From JABAAI01 sp965261955 (GTDB taxonomy: Bacteria > Spirochaetota > Leptospiria > Leptospirales > Leptonemataceae): 64,000 bases of DNA. Below, one piece after another: positions 9,117-24,100 of this stretch. A model generated the notes under the pieces. The model had not been told where the DNA came from. It was given only the letters and a program-made list of their open reading frames with translations, and made no database searches. Location of the stretch: the NCBI GenBank assembly GCA_965261955.1, contig CBDHEM010000062.1:1-64000 (forward strand), written 5' to 3'. The position numbers were made by a program, and so were the translations under genes. Numbering within the stretch: position 1 is the stretch's first letter; each line of letters opens with the position of its first letter.

Positions 9117-12100
9117 GTAAGGACAAAGGTTGTGTTATTGTTATCATAATGTTATTTCTTCCCTATGACTTCCTCGCACTTTATCCAGGTAGCTGTCACT
9201 GCTATGGTCACCAAAATCCAGCCTGCAGGAGTCACTGCAATTCCAAAGTCCCAATCTGGTAAACCATAGATGGTATAGGGATTACTGACTGACTGACTCA
9301 TATTATCCATTGACTGACAAATATTTTTTCATTGATTGAAATCTGTTCTTGTGGTAACGAGCTGACTGGCAAATATATTCATTGACTAACAACTATTTTC
9401 ATTGACTGACAACTATATTCATGTTGGCATGCTATGTGGGATGATATAGTGTCCCCCGTAGCTTAGTAGTTGATGTGTGTGTCAGCTGAATGATTGGTGA
9501 GCATTATATAGTAGGCATGTATTTAAGCTCTTTTCTAATCAATCTCCATGGACACCAATGGCATGGCGGCAATAAGCTGAGGCACTATTTTCTATGCTTC
9601 TGTTGCTTGATTGACACATTGTCCTAAATAGAGATCAGGCATTGCCCAGAGGTTAGAAATTATTGTTTTGAAATTAATGATCGGAGCAGACGTTTCCTTC
9701 TTATTCTTGTGGTCGGATTCTTTGTGGTCATTTTTTTTACTTTTAAAGATCACGAAGAGATCGGACATTCCAAAAAGTTTGACGGAGACAGAATAGGTCT
9801 TGAAAGATCAGCAACATGTAAGAAGGGGTGTGGCATTTGGAGGATAAGAGAGTTCCCTTTCCCAGTGCACTGGTATTTGATGGTCACTAGCTGTATCTGG
9901 TAGACCTGCCTTCTTATGGTTACACCTCCCAGCAATATGGCAGCTGGCCGTCAAATGACCCTTGCAGGTGAGTCTTACTGTAGACCTGTAGTTTATTAGG
10001 CGACTATTCTTTTTATTACTTTTTCATTTCTTTGAGCGTGGCCAGATGTGAATTGTGGACCCTGATCCCACCAGTGACATCAAAGAAATCCTTCTGGCTA
10101 TATTTTCTTATGTTTCCTTTGAAGTCGGGTACAATCGCCTCCTCTAGTCTTCTAGTCTTACCTTTTATCTCTGGGGGATAAAAGATACTGAGTTGTAAAG
10201 CTCACCGGATGTTATAGAGTCCGTCACATCTAAATATGTGAAAAGAATACTGGATTCTGCATTTAGCTATTGCACACTCTATCACATAGTCTGCATACTT
10301 GTCCAATCTTGAGAAAAATGGTGGCTAAAAATAAGTGATATTGAACTAACCTTGCCAATTACACTTCATGTCGGTGTTTCTCTTGGCTTCTCCGTAGACT
10401 TGCAGCAAAATTGGTTACTTGTAGCTGCTGCTTGATCACCACAAGTTTCCATCCCTGCACCCGCAGAAGCTGCATTCCTCTCTCACCAGTGTGCTCCATG
10501 GTGGCCCGTCTCAGAAGTAATGACAAACACTAAACTTTGTGTGTGCTACAATCATTTACGTTGGGTCTAGAATTTGTGGAATTATTACATTATGAATCTC
10601 ATTGCCGCACTTCTGAATATACTACACACTCCTGTAGTATACTAGACACTTCCTGTAGTATACTAAACACCACTACCATAGCTGATGCTGTTGGTGGATA
10701 TTAATTTTGAGAAATTTAGCGGCTGCATATTTTATGAAACACGGGTCAACAGGAGAGGAGAAGTTGTTCTAACTTTTCCAAAGGGAGTCAATGCTAATAC
10801 AACTGGAAACTTTTCTTTTTTTTAAGATCAGAGCCAATCTTGTTGAATGGTTCTGTTGTTACGTATTCTAAGTATTATCATCGTGCGCTTGATAATGAGC
10901 ATACACTTGAAATGCAGCGTGAATTAAACAAGCAAAGAAAACAAACAATTAGTATAAATTTCTTAAATTGAATGGGAAAGTAATCTGGTTATTAGCAATT
11001 GCAGGCTGAAATTCTAGCAAAATAATATTATTTTTTGGTAATTATTATGTAGTAAGTGTAGAAATGGTTGTGTTGTAATCCATTATTATGATGTTCTATT
11101 TCGGTCGTTATTATGATGTAATGGATATTTTTAGCTCATTATTGTGATGTAATGTAGATGAAATGATATTTTCTATGGAAGACATACCACATCATCAAGA
11201 CACCAGCTTACTTGCTGGTGGAAACATGGGTGAAGAGAGGAACGCTGGGGTACGCATGCACACACACACATGCTGGTAACCATTAGCTAAAAGGTGTCTC
11301 TATTATCATTATATTTGCAAACTTTTTTTGTTACTTTGAGTTGCTTTATAGTGAATGTCACAGTGTTTAGAGAGATATTGCCAAGTGGTTAAATATTTGC
11401 AGCTGGTGTCTAGGAAGAATTGCTGAGGGAAGACATCGTGGATTGGAAGCCACACAATGCTATGCTGCTCTTAAACCACACCTTTCACTTTTGTAATTCA
11501 CAGATTGGATTCTAACTGTGAAAACTGTGGATATTGTGCCCCTCGTGATGTCCCTCTATCACGGATACAATATTGCATCAATTCCCCCTATGAATCACTA
11601 ATCCTTTGAATTGTTGGCTTATATAGCGATTGTGATTTGAGCTTAGGGTGCAGCTGGAGGGCATGTGCTTTGCTTAGGTGATCTCAAAGCAATTCACTAG
11701 AATTAGAATTTTGTTTGTACAGGCATTCATACAGGATTTTTTTTTCAAAGTTGAGGGGGGGGGGGGGGGGGGGGTTTAAATGTCTAGTGTACTTTCAAAT
11801 ATACAGAAGTTTCTGTCAGGGGTGACTATCTCTCCTACTCCATGCATGTGACCCTGTGATGTGTGTATACACCGATCTAAATGTCTTTGTCTCAGGCTGT
11901 GCGTATCACTCCTCTTCCCTTTCTCTGCGGCTACCAAGTGGAATGTTACTTGACGATTGTCAACTTTTTTCTGATTAGGGAGAGCACTTCCATCCGCGAG
12001 GTAATGTATGTTAATATAATAATAAAGACTTTCCATATATGGAAGAGTGTGGTTTCTTTATGCCCAGTGATATTTAAACTTTTAAAATGGCAATTTTGTT

Positions 12101-15100
12101 TATATTTAAGTTGGTGCCCTTGGGGCTATAGATGCCTCCCATGTACTATACAGGTGATTTATGTTCTAAAAATGACTTGAATTTCTCAATTTAGTTAAAA
12201 AATACTTATTATTTTCATGCTTATTTGCTTCCTGTCGTCTCATGCAAATTTTGGGCATGGGCTGGCTTGCGCTCATAGTGTGTAGAGATAGCAATGAAGT
12301 ATGGAGTTGAAAGGAACCGGTAGTGCTGAGGGTGTGGTTTGAAATGCCGTGAAAGCTTTCTTCATCTTTCTGCCTCTCCTACTCTTCAGCAGAGTTTGAA
12401 AGTAACCATACTGATGGTGAGATGACTGACTGGGTCGTTGGCCATATCAGCAGGAGGCCGTCATTGGCCAACTTGGGGGAACCTTCTGTGGATGACTAGT
12501 AAAGATCCACGCTGACGAGAGCCACAAAATTTAGCAGAAGTTAAATTTAACCACTAGAATTATGTGGTAGGCATATTTTTGATGATCTTAATGTTATTCA
12601 TAGGTTCCACGTGAAACCTCGCTATAATAGTTAAAGTGCGCATCACACTGACCTCAGACTCAGGGTTGTACTCCAGTCCTGCAGCACAGACTTGTACTTT
12701 AGACCTAGATTGATTGGTCCAACAGCTGACTTGGCTTCACCCTTCACTGCTTCTAAAGTTGGACTATCCAAACATTCCCTCACCAAAACCATCTCAAAAT
12801 CATGAGAGCAATAATAATATTGTGTAGTGGGTAATGACATTCCTTTACGGTCAAAGGTATCCCATTGGGTTTGTATTGGTTTCCAATCTATGGGTGTGTG
12901 CCATAATGGGATATGTGGTACAAAGCACTGGCCTAGAGATGCTAATTGGCACTAAGTGCACATAATTGGTATATAGTTAGCGGAAGTTACTGCTCTTGTA
13001 CGGCTCTTGTCAGCGTGGACAGGTTTTACTAAGCAAATAATATATTTATATATATATATGTATATAGATATAGCTAGCTAATGATACAGAGATTGGAATA
13101 GTAACTCTTCAGGTAAGCTAGCTAGATATTGCTGGCAGCAATGCTCTATGAGCAACCAAATTTTTCAAAGTGTTTGGTAGCACTTTCCTCCGATCCTATC
13201 TCATATAGTCAGCCATGGAACCATCCAGCCATTCAGCCTTGGAACCATGTAGCCATGCAGCCTTGGAAACATCCAGCCATGCAGCCTTGGAAACATCCAG
13301 CCATGCAGCCTTGGAACCATCCAGCCATGCAGCCTTGGAACCATCCAGCCATGCAGCCTTGGAACCATCCAGCCATGCAGCCTTGGAACCATCCAGCCAT
13401 GCAGCCTTGGAAACATCCAGCCATGTAGCCTTGGAACCATCCAGCCATGCAGCCTTGGAACCATGTAGCCAAGCATCCATCCAGCCATGTAGCCATCTAG
13501 CCATGTAGCCAAGCAGCCATGCAGCCATGTAGCCAAGCAGCCATGTAGCCAAGCAGCCAAGCTGTTTTGCTAACTCAGAGATTATCAGGCTCGGGAAAAG
13601 AAATTGAGCTCACCAGCACGGCATTATCTGCCACGTTTAAACGTTACAAAATGATGGGTTTTTTTTTTACTTCCTAGTAGTGGACTTGCTAGCTTTCTCT
13701 AATGAGCTCAGCGAATGTTTGTTGTGTCTGTGGCAGGGACCGGAATGTAATTGGGTAACCACACCTTAACATTATTTCATTATCTTTCATTTCATCACCC
13801 TTGATCTGCTAAACTGAGTAGACATATCTTATAACTACCAAGATTTAATATTGTATTCCAAAGCCTACAGAAGTACATTGTTGTCTTGTATTGTTGATAC
13901 TGTTTTGATGCAGGGGTTTTCTAGCTGGGAGCAAGGGGGACAATTTGTTTCTCCCCCCCCCCCCCCCCCCTGGGAATGGTTTTACCCTTCCCCCCCCCCC
14001 TCCCTCCCTTCACCCTAACTAAGCCTTAATCATGGGGTTTAATTTACAGTGATTTGGAAGAATTCAATCATCTATATCATTAGCAAGTCAATACAACAAG
14101 AATTAATACTAAACAATTCTTCTTCTTCTTCTTCTTCTTCTTGGCTTTCTGTTCCAGACATCAATTTGTTCAAGTTCTTTTGATAGAGTCTGTGGTGATT
14201 CTATGGCAAGCTTCATGAGATGAGAAAGATTGACTTCTCCCAGGCCATTCCTCAATAGGTTTTTTTTATCATTTTCATATGCGAGGAGGAGCGTTCCACC
14301 AAAGCACTTCCTACTGGAAGGGTCTGACATACTTTCCCAAGGTTAATCAAGTTTGGACACATGGTTTCTAACATTGAACTTGTGGACAATTCTATCAACT
14401 GCTCATTCATATCCTCTTCGGCTGATTTGTTATGTATCTTCGAAAAGTTTTCCACTCCATTTGCAGATCAGAGGAGATGAAAGGTGGCATTACAAACTCA
14501 ACACTAAGTATTGACCGTGCTGGAAGCTCTCTACCATAGTGCTGAAGGATAATGGTTTTGATGCTTTCCTCACCATGTGTACTATGATCTGCTGGGGGAG
14601 TTTGGTATTTTTTTCGAATTAAAAATGCTGAAAGATGACACAACATCTTGATAATTGAACCGGTTTTAAATATTACCCTTCAATATGGGGAAAAAAGGCT
14701 TAGCTACTCGCCTCTGAGAGTTTGTGATGCCTGCAGTGAGTGGTAGACTTGATGCCTATTGTTATTTAAATTTTATCTTCAACCTCTTCCAGTGTGCTGC
14801 AGGCTGGAAGACATAGCCTAGAGTATGTTGAGTAGCATCCTCAAGACTTGAAAGATAGTCAAATCCAACTTTTCTGACTGAAGACACTTCCTAACTTTGA
14901 GACCTGTGGAAGAACAAAGTCTAGAAGGTAGATGGTGAACAAAGTTGACTGTTTTGTTAAGATTCTGCTGATCCCAAGGGCTTCTGGCTCATGAGATACC
15001 TTTTTTTTTTTCAAGTGTGGTTACAGTTGCATCATAGCATCTCTTCTAACTATCTACTGTCAGAAGGTTTTACAATTTTCAACTTGGGGATGTCTGTAAC

Positions 15101-18100
15101 TTTTTGCACCTCCTTGAGGCGTTTGCATCTCTTTGGGGAGTGATGAACAACTTCCACAAAGTGTTGAGTGTAATGTACACATGCTTGATCCCTTGAGCAC
15201 TGTTTGCAGCTTGAACAATTGCCAGCTGAAGCCTATGACAATGGCAGTGGATGAAGACAGCATGTGGTGCATTCTTCTTCAGTCGTGCTTGAACTCCAGT
15301 TTTCTTTCCCACCAACGTTGCTGCACCATCAAAGCCCATGCCAACAAGTTTGCAGCATTGTACATTCATCTTCTTGAGCCAGTCAGGCAATGCTGAATTG
15401 ATAGATTCAGTATTACCTTCTTCAAAGGGGAATTCCCATAAAATATGTTCAACGTGATCGATTTTCCACCCAACGACAAAAAAAGTGAGAGCTCTTCTAC
15501 AGTTGCAATATCCATTATCCTGAAGATGGAGCAACATGAAGCTGACTTACTTGCAACTCATCAATCCATACTCCGATTGCCTCCATGAAATCGATGATAG
15601 CATGTGATGTGGTGTAGGGTGCATTCTTTGCTACTCTACGAACAAACTCTTCCAGATCATTTCCAGCACAAGGAATGACAAGGTTGATCAGCTTATGGAA
15701 GTTTGTCATGTGAGGAATGGGATGTCGGCATAGAAAATGAGTGCAGCAATGAAATGACTTGATAACATTTCAGTTCTTGCTTCTCTCGTGATCCCCAACA
15801 TCTTGTATGATGTGCGATTGATTCCTTTTTTTTTAGCTAATAGCTCAGCTTCAGTGTATCTGATTATCACTACCTGCATGTGCCTTCATCTTTGAATCAC
15901 CATTTTCCAGTTCTGAAATGACTTTGTGGTGTGCACACCACTACTTTCTTGTGAGTTTGACTCTGGCTCTCTGACTTTTTGCATGTTTTACAAAAAGCAC
16001 CTTGATGGTTTTCATCATATTCTAGCCATGGAAAATCTTTCTCCCACATTCTGTTATATCTTCGCAGGGTAGTACTTGATCTGAAACGTAGTCTCTTTGG
16101 CTAGGCTAGGGTGTACTCTCTCTCTACTTGAATCCTCCTTGCTGTCACTACTAACTGTTGGAGCAAACACTGAAGAACTTGGACAACAATATCGAAGAAT
16201 ATCTATATAGTTGCTACAGCATTACCTTCACTTAAAATAAAATTTTTAAAAATTGAAAACTTTTCCATTTGAATTTGTTGCTCTTTCTTCCTTGTAGCCA
16301 TGTTCTAAGTTTTGGAGATTTATTGCACGCTCCTTTTCATGCTTGTTCTTGTCTATGCAATTTGATTTATCTCAAGTCAAAGATTTAATGACAAAGGATC
16401 CGAATCTGAAGCGGTATGCTTGAAGCAAGCAATGCGATGATAACTATGCCAGGCTTGACTTCGTTGCTTGTTTTATGTATGGTTGAAAGCTCTGTCTTTG
16501 CTCTATAGACTGAGCACGCCCAATGGTCATATACTATAAGCATAGCTAAGTTATACTGATTCGAATAGAGTGGAAACTTTTTTCTTTTTAAAATGTTGCT
16601 ATGTCTATGTACTAGCCATTTCCATAGTTTCAGAGTCATTGTGTGTGCCAATTCAAATTATGATGCTTTTGTCAGTGTTCATTTAACACAAGTCATACAT
16701 TTGAATGGACGCCTACCTTTGATGGCTGATAGCTGCATTTGATGTTTTCTCTGAACAAAATTTGTAAGCACTTGTAGAGCTGGTGATATGAGTGCTCCTG
16801 ATTTTTCTCTATTGCAAGCACTACCAAATTTTGCAGGTTTGAATTGTTGACCTAGGGTTTTTAAATAATTTAGTTCGCATGGTGACCTTCATCTAATTTA
16901 CATGTTGCATATGTGTAGCCTTTTCGTTCCATAGATATCACAGATAAGAGCTTTATCAAACTATGACTAAACTGTAGCAGTCAAAAATGTGCGGTCTTTG
17001 AGTGAAACTGAAGTTGCCGAATGAATCTTCTTAGGAAATGTGCCTATAGCGATATTTAACGTTCAATATGAAAGCATAATGAATAAGCCACTCCCAGATA
17101 ACAAAAAGCCTGCAAAATAGAAGGAAGGAAAAATAGTTTAGCAATATACATTTGTTATGTTTTGGGGAGTGTTTTGTTGTCTTTTGTACTTGTTGAATCT
17201 TTGTTGTTCACTTATTTTCATGACTCCTCCCACAGTGATGTGTGGCAGGATATTATTTTCATTCTGTCTCTGTGTGTATGTGTGTGCTTGCATGCATTCG
17301 TGTGTGTATGTTGTATGTGAACGAAAAAAACTCTGGAATGGCTGGACGCATCTTTACCACACTTGGAAGGCAAATTAAGTGTGTACCGAGGATTATTTGA
17401 TTAAATTTTTAAAGGTCAAAGGTTACAGTGAACAAAAGTTGGATTAGCATTATTATGATGACATCATCAGTTCTGTAGTACTGTATTGGATTAGTGCTGA
17501 TGATGTCATCATGATAATTATTGTGATATTATGAAATCGGCACTTATCAAGTGTATATATCTGCTGTCATATTATAATGAGATGCTTGCCTGTAGCTGTG
17601 GTTTGGGGTAGTTACATGAGAGCTACTTGAGCTGTTGCCCTGATAAAGACTATGCCATATGCAAACCATTCTAATCCAGCTGAACTCCAGCCATGGTGGC
17701 AGAACTCTAGGCCGAGGGTTCTTGCAGGCCACTTTTGCTCTAGCTAAAGCGACATGCATGTTGGTCCATACTAGTGATTTGAACAGTTTTAAAGTATGCT
17801 CTAAGGGGTGTGGTTTATAGGTCAAAACCACAACTTTTTTTAACAAATTTGTAATTGCATTAACTTTTTTTGTCTTTCCCCAAGTAATTTTGGTATCGTA
17901 GTGATGCTTTTTCTTGTGCTTCCTTGTGACATCTTAAATGCCTCTATTTGCTCATTTTCTTAGATGATACATCTGGCAACATCATGGTCACTTGAAAGCA
18001 GCACTTTCCTTTCTGATACAGGAATAGCTCCACAGTGGAATGTATGCACACTCTCTAATTTGGAATTTGGTCTGTAGTTAGTCAAAGCACTTAGCTGTGA

Positions 18101-21100
18101 CTTAAGTGGAAGGAGAATGCAATCGCAATTCTAGGTCTGGGGCTGGTGCCAAAGAAAGTAAAAATGGCAATTTTTTTCTGGCACTTTTGCATGGGAACCT
18201 CCAAATGCATTGCTGAGATTTGCTCAGCACACTACCAAGCAGTAATAACCACATGCACAAGTACGCATAGTGTTCGTTAGTTCAAGGCCACCGTGTGAGT
18301 TAAACTAATTACGACCCAACGGTCACCTCTTCAAATAACCATATCTTGGCAATGCTTGCAGTGTTCAAAAATATCTGGAATTCTCGTATCTCAGAGCTCT
18401 AAAAGCACTTTCAAACAAACAACGATCTTTGAAGATGTGCTGTGGTAAGGTTATGATTGTTTCAAATGCAATAAAAACATGAATTATGGGAATAAACTTT
18501 CAAAGAGTAAGGCTTTTCTTCAAGAGATAAGTTAACACTTACAAAAACCATCATAATCTTGAGACATTCAGTGCCTCTAAGACTTAGGAATAGCTAGTAG
18601 ATAAGCTACATCAACATAACTGAATTTTTTTTCCAATGTTTTTGATGTGTTGTTCTCCCACCTATTCAAACCCATATGACTTGGAGTGTATGAAAATATG
18701 GGACATTCGTATCATAGAGCATTGTAAGAGCTTTCTGAGCATAATTTAAATAAGCTTTGAAAGTGAAGTATGGCAAACTTATCATTATATTTCTATTATA
18801 TTTCTTGCACGAATTCTGTTCCTTGTCTGTCTTTTTTGACTCAAGATATAGTGAATGAAAAAGACAACCATAACTTTGAAATGGAGCATCGGATAGCTCC
18901 AAAACTTGTAATATGGCTACTAGGTCGATACTGCAAGTTTGAACTGGAAATTTTTTTATTTATTTTTTTCTCATAGATTTTGACTTATAGCCTCCCCCCC
19001 CCTTCTCATTCTCTTAAAATTTTCAATGTTGACTTTCTGAAGCTTATGACAGCAACTGTAGAGATAGTTGTATATCATTAAATACTAGGTTTAAGAATCA
19101 TTAAACTCTCTAGCAACAATATATTTTCGGAAAGTGTAGTAATGACATGGCCATGAATATCATTACAATAATCAAAGTGCTATATTGTGATTTACATTAC
19201 GTAAAGTTTTAGCAGATCAGCGCTAGAAAATTGCATGGCTGGGAGGCCAGACACACCAGAGGAATGGCTGGTATTAGTACTGGGTTGCTATAGCTGCAAA
19301 ACACACACATACATACACACATACAACTGCCTGTCACCCAGGAAAGAATCCTTTTTGAATCTTGGCTTTATTCCTGCTAAATTCCAGCTAGGGATTCTAT
19401 TCACTGCTTTAGGCAGTGCTTTAAGATGATGCTCCTTAGCCACTACTTCCTTCTTCATCTTTGTGCTGAAGCTGGCAGTGTTTAGAGAATCCTAACTGAG
19501 CGATGATTCTATATCTCTGCTCAGTGTCTTAACAGCATGGTTCAAACTAGTCTCTCCAAAGTAGGTATAGACATCTCCTTCCTCATCGCTCAGTTTGCCG
19601 TCTCATAGCCCAAAATCCTCGTCAAAAAGTGCCTCCTAGACTTCTCTGGTGGGGTACCTTGAAACCATCGAAAACAAAAATTCGGCTACAATATATTCTC
19701 GTGTTCCCTTAGCAACCTATGGACCAGGGATTTTACCAGCTGATGGAGCATGTTTTGGGGCATATGCTAATCGAGGTAGTGCTAAGTTCAAGAATGGCCC
19801 GTGATGGAGTCATGTTTCATGCAGGTGTCTTCTAACTGCCACATGGCGGTAACGCTGGTGAATGGGTTGTTAATGTGGAGATGCACTGGAAATAATGAGT
19901 GGCATTCTTATACACTTAATTGTGGGTGTGGTTATGACCCAGTCTCTTTAGCAGATTAATCATTGTTGTAGTTTTGTTTTCTTTGTTGATGACCTTCAAT
20001 CATAATACTTCTTTTTGTCTTTCACACACACCACACACTACACGTGGCACCCATACACACACACACACACAGAATGGTGGCTTGGATTCTTTCATGCATC
20101 TCTTTGTACTGGAGGCCCAGGCTATTGCTAGGGCACACGTAGCAGCCGTAGGTGGGAATGCTCTTCTTAATTATCGCCTCAATGACCTGGTATTGATTGA
20201 ACACCCACACAAGAACCAGGTCGGTCCAATCTCTCCGGGATATGAATGCCATGCATGTGCATGTTCACAGTGTATCTCCTTAGTGATTTGGCAGTCAAGG
20301 ATGGTAACCACTGTATAAAATTATTGCCAACGATTTTCTGCCTGCCATTTTTTTTACTTATGGCAGTGTGCTTGAAATTGCTTCTCTCTTGATTGGCTGC
20401 TTAGTAATACAGAAAGATGTCTTGGGATATTTTTTGTTCGCTATTCTGAAGAATGCTTGCCTTATAGGATATAGGATGCATGCAATCCATTGTCTGACCT
20501 CTATGAATGCAACTAGCTGATGTAGGGCCAATTAGATACCTCTGAATTTTAATGCCATCCATGTCTCCCATTTTGTCCGTCAGTATTTCCAGCTGTACAG
20601 TCGTTTAAGTTGAACATTTAGGAAAAATTGACCTTAATTAATGGGGTGCGTAAAGGTTTCTGAGGTGGGAGGGGGCATTCACCCACCCTTGGATCTGGTT
20701 CCACCCTCTTCCCACATCCCTCTCCCTTCCCCAAGTATTGCCCTCCTCCCTTCACCCTCCTATAATTTCGTAACCCTAAAGAATGCCCTCAAGAAGCACC
20801 GAGTTTGGCATTCATTTTAGGTGGGCGGTGAGGCAAAAGTGGGCAAAAGGGGGGCGGTAGGGGACGACAGGGTGGCATTAGGAGCAGTTAAAAAATAACC
20901 TTTTGTTTTTACAAAATCTGAATGACAAAACATGTCATACACACTAAGGTCAAGGTACAGGCATGCAGTTTATATATGTCATAAACACTAAGGTAAAGGA
21001 ACAGGTTTGCAGTTTATATATGTCATAAACACTAAGGTAAAGGAACTGGTATGCAGTTTATATGTCATAAACACTAAGGTATGCAGTTTATATATGTCAT

Positions 21101-24100
21101 AAACACTAAGGTAAAGGAACAGGTATGCATTTTATGTCATAAACACTAAGGTCAAGGTACAGGTGTGCAGTTATATGTCATAAACACTAAGGTAAAGGAA
21201 CAGGTGTGCAGTTTATATATGTCATAAACACTAAGGTAAAGGAACAGGTGTGCAGTTTATATATGTCATAAACACTAAGGTAAAGGAACAGGTATGCAGT
21301 TTATATGTCATAAACACTAAGGTAAAGGAACTGGTATGCATTTTATATGTCATAAACACTAAGGTCAAGGTACAGGTGTGCAGTTTATATGTCATAAACA
21401 CTAAGGTCAAGGAACAGGTGTGCAGTTTATGTCATAAACACTAAGGTCAAGGTACAGGTCAAGGTACAGGCATGCTGTTTATATATGTCATAAACACTAA
21501 GGTCAAGGTACAGGTATGCAGTTTATATATGTCATAAAAACTAAGGTAAAGGAAAAGACATGCAGTTTATATATGTCATAAACACTAAGGTAAAGGAACA
21601 GGTGTGCAGTTTATATATGTCATAAACACTAAGGTAAAGGAACAGGTGTGCAGTTTATATATGTCATACACACTAAGGTAAAGGAACAGGTTTGCAGTTT
21701 AAATATGTCATGAACACTAAGGTAAAGGAACAGGTATGCAGTTTATAGAGAATAAACTGACATAAGGATTATAAATGAATGCATAGCTTTGTTACATAGT
21801 CCAAAGTCGGAGTCAAAAGTCCGAACGTTTCCTTGATGCATATACACAACACGTATAGTGATGCATCAGTTACCACACGCCTCCCAGCCAGATCAGAGAG
21901 CAGAATCAGCAGACAACTACAAGGGCCAAAGCTCAGCTCAGGTTTGTAAGCACTGCACGTTAATTTCAATCTTGTAATGTTCAGCATTTAAACATAAACT
22001 AAAGATGTGGGAGAATGGTAGCCTATTGATGGAAGGATGCCAAAAGGTTTGGAAGTGTTACTGTGCTACGACTTCTTCTTAGTGAGTTCCATCCCGATGT
22101 TGAGAAGCTGATAGCCCTGCACCAAGCACATCCATCCATTAACAATAACCATGGTTACTGGTGAGATGTTGATTTACCCCTCCATATTGCTGACACAGCT
22201 AAAACTGCTAAATAAATTGGTTTATTAAATTAGGTTTTATTTGTGAAATACATCTTTGTGTTTAATCTTCTTGTTTTCAATTTGAAGCACACCAAAATAA
22301 AATAGGTCTGTGTTCGCATGTGTATATGAGGGGGGGGGGGGCGCTAGCCTAGAAAAATTTGGGAACCACTGATATAGTAGCTTAGACAATGTATTTCTGT
22401 GTGCTTTCTGAAATTGGGTATTAAAAATTTTATGATGAATTGCACCACAGTTCCACATTTATGACAGTCTGGTCCCGCCTTCACTGCTGGGGAAACACCA
22501 ACCTCCTCCCTGTCTACAAGGTGGTATTAATGAACCAATTAGGGTCACTCACTCAGTGCTAATTGACCCAAGGTCCATCTTGACTGGCCTCTAGGAAGTG
22601 GAAATACCTGGGTCTATCTGCACATAACTTGGCTACTGTTATCTCCATGAATTTGTGTGTCTGTGTGTGTGTGTGTCAAATTAAACCACACAGATGGAGC
22701 GATCTGCTGACCCCAGTTTCCTGTATCACGGGGGTTTTGTAAGCATATTGACGCACTTTTTAAAATGGCAGACTGACCCCCTCCCCCCTTCCCATCCCCC
22801 CAAAAAAGCCAAGCTTATACCTCAGCTAAAACTCACATTGGCAGATTCTTAGCTGCATAAATGGTAATTTCAGCTGATATTAGCTCAAAAAATGAGCCTT
22901 GAATCCTTCACTATAGTAGTAAACCAGACTCCAAGCAGGCCTTGAATCCTTCACTAAGGTAGTAAACCAGACCCCAAGAGTGCCTTAAATCATTCACTAT
23001 GGTAGTAAACCAGACTTCAAGCAAGCCTTGAATCCTTCACTAAGGTAGTAAACCAGATACCAAGCATGCCTTGAATACTTCACTAAGGTAGTAAACCAGA
23101 TTCCAAACGAGCCTTGATCCTTCACTAAGGTAGTAAACCAGACTCCCAAGAGTGCCGTGAATCCTTCACTATAAGGTAGTAAACCAGACTCCAAGCATGC
23201 CTTGAATACTTCACTAAGGTAGTAAACCAGACTCCAAGCATGCCTTGAATACTTCACTAAGGTAGGGAACCAGACTCCAAGCATGCCTTGAATACTTCAC
23301 TAAGGTAGTAAACCAGACTCCAAGCAAGCCTTGAATCCTTCACTATAAGGTAGTAAGCCAGACTCCAAGCATGCCTTGAATACTTCACTAAGGTTGTAAA
23401 CCAGACTCCAAGCATGCCTTGAATCCTTCACTATAAGGTAGTAAACCAGACTCCAAGCATGCCTTGAATACTTCACTAAGGTAGTAAACCAGATTCCAAG
23501 CATGCCTTGAGTACTTCACTAAAGTAGGGAACCAGACTCCAAGCATGCCTTGAATACTCTCTAAGGTAGTAAACCAGATTCCAAGCATGCCTTGAATCCT
23601 TCACTAAGGTAGTAAACCAGACTCCAAGCATGCCTTGAATACTTCACTAAGGTAGTAAACCAGACTTCAAGCATGCCTTGAATACTTCACTAAGGTAGTA
23701 AACCAGACTCCAAGCAAGCCTCGAATACTTCACTAAGGTAGTAAACCAGACTCCAAGCATGCCTTGAATCCTTCACTAAGGTAGTAAACCAGACTCCAAG
23801 CATGCCTTGAATGCTTCACTAAGGTAGTAAACCAGACTCCAAGCATGCCTTGAATACTTCACTAAGGTAGTAAACCAGACTCCAAGCATGCCTTGAGTAC
23901 TTCACTAAGGTAGTAAACCAGACTCCAAGCATGCCTTGAATCCTTCACTAAGGTAGTAAACCAGACTCCAAGCATGCCTTGAGTACTTCACTAAGGTAGT
24001 GAACCAGACTCCAAGCATGCCTTGAATACTTCACTAAGGTAGTAAACCAGACTCCAAGCATGCCTTGAATACTTCACTAAGGTAGTAAACCAGACTCCAA

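Noticed and set aside
9450..9500. CCCGTAGCTTAGTAGT resembling a tRNA 5' end
   Set aside because: No B box, no anticodon stem and no acceptor pairing could be found downstream.
13129..13560. Several open frames on both strands (SSHAALEP, GWMVPRLH types)
   Set aside because: They come from a 24-bp repeat without stops; five frames open at once is a property of the unit, not evidence for genes.
20271..20318. CISLV reading as the next C2CD5 segment after HPHKNQ
   Set aside because: It lacks the AQ residues, breaks frame before the GDA motif, and a perfect in-phase match exists at 34947.
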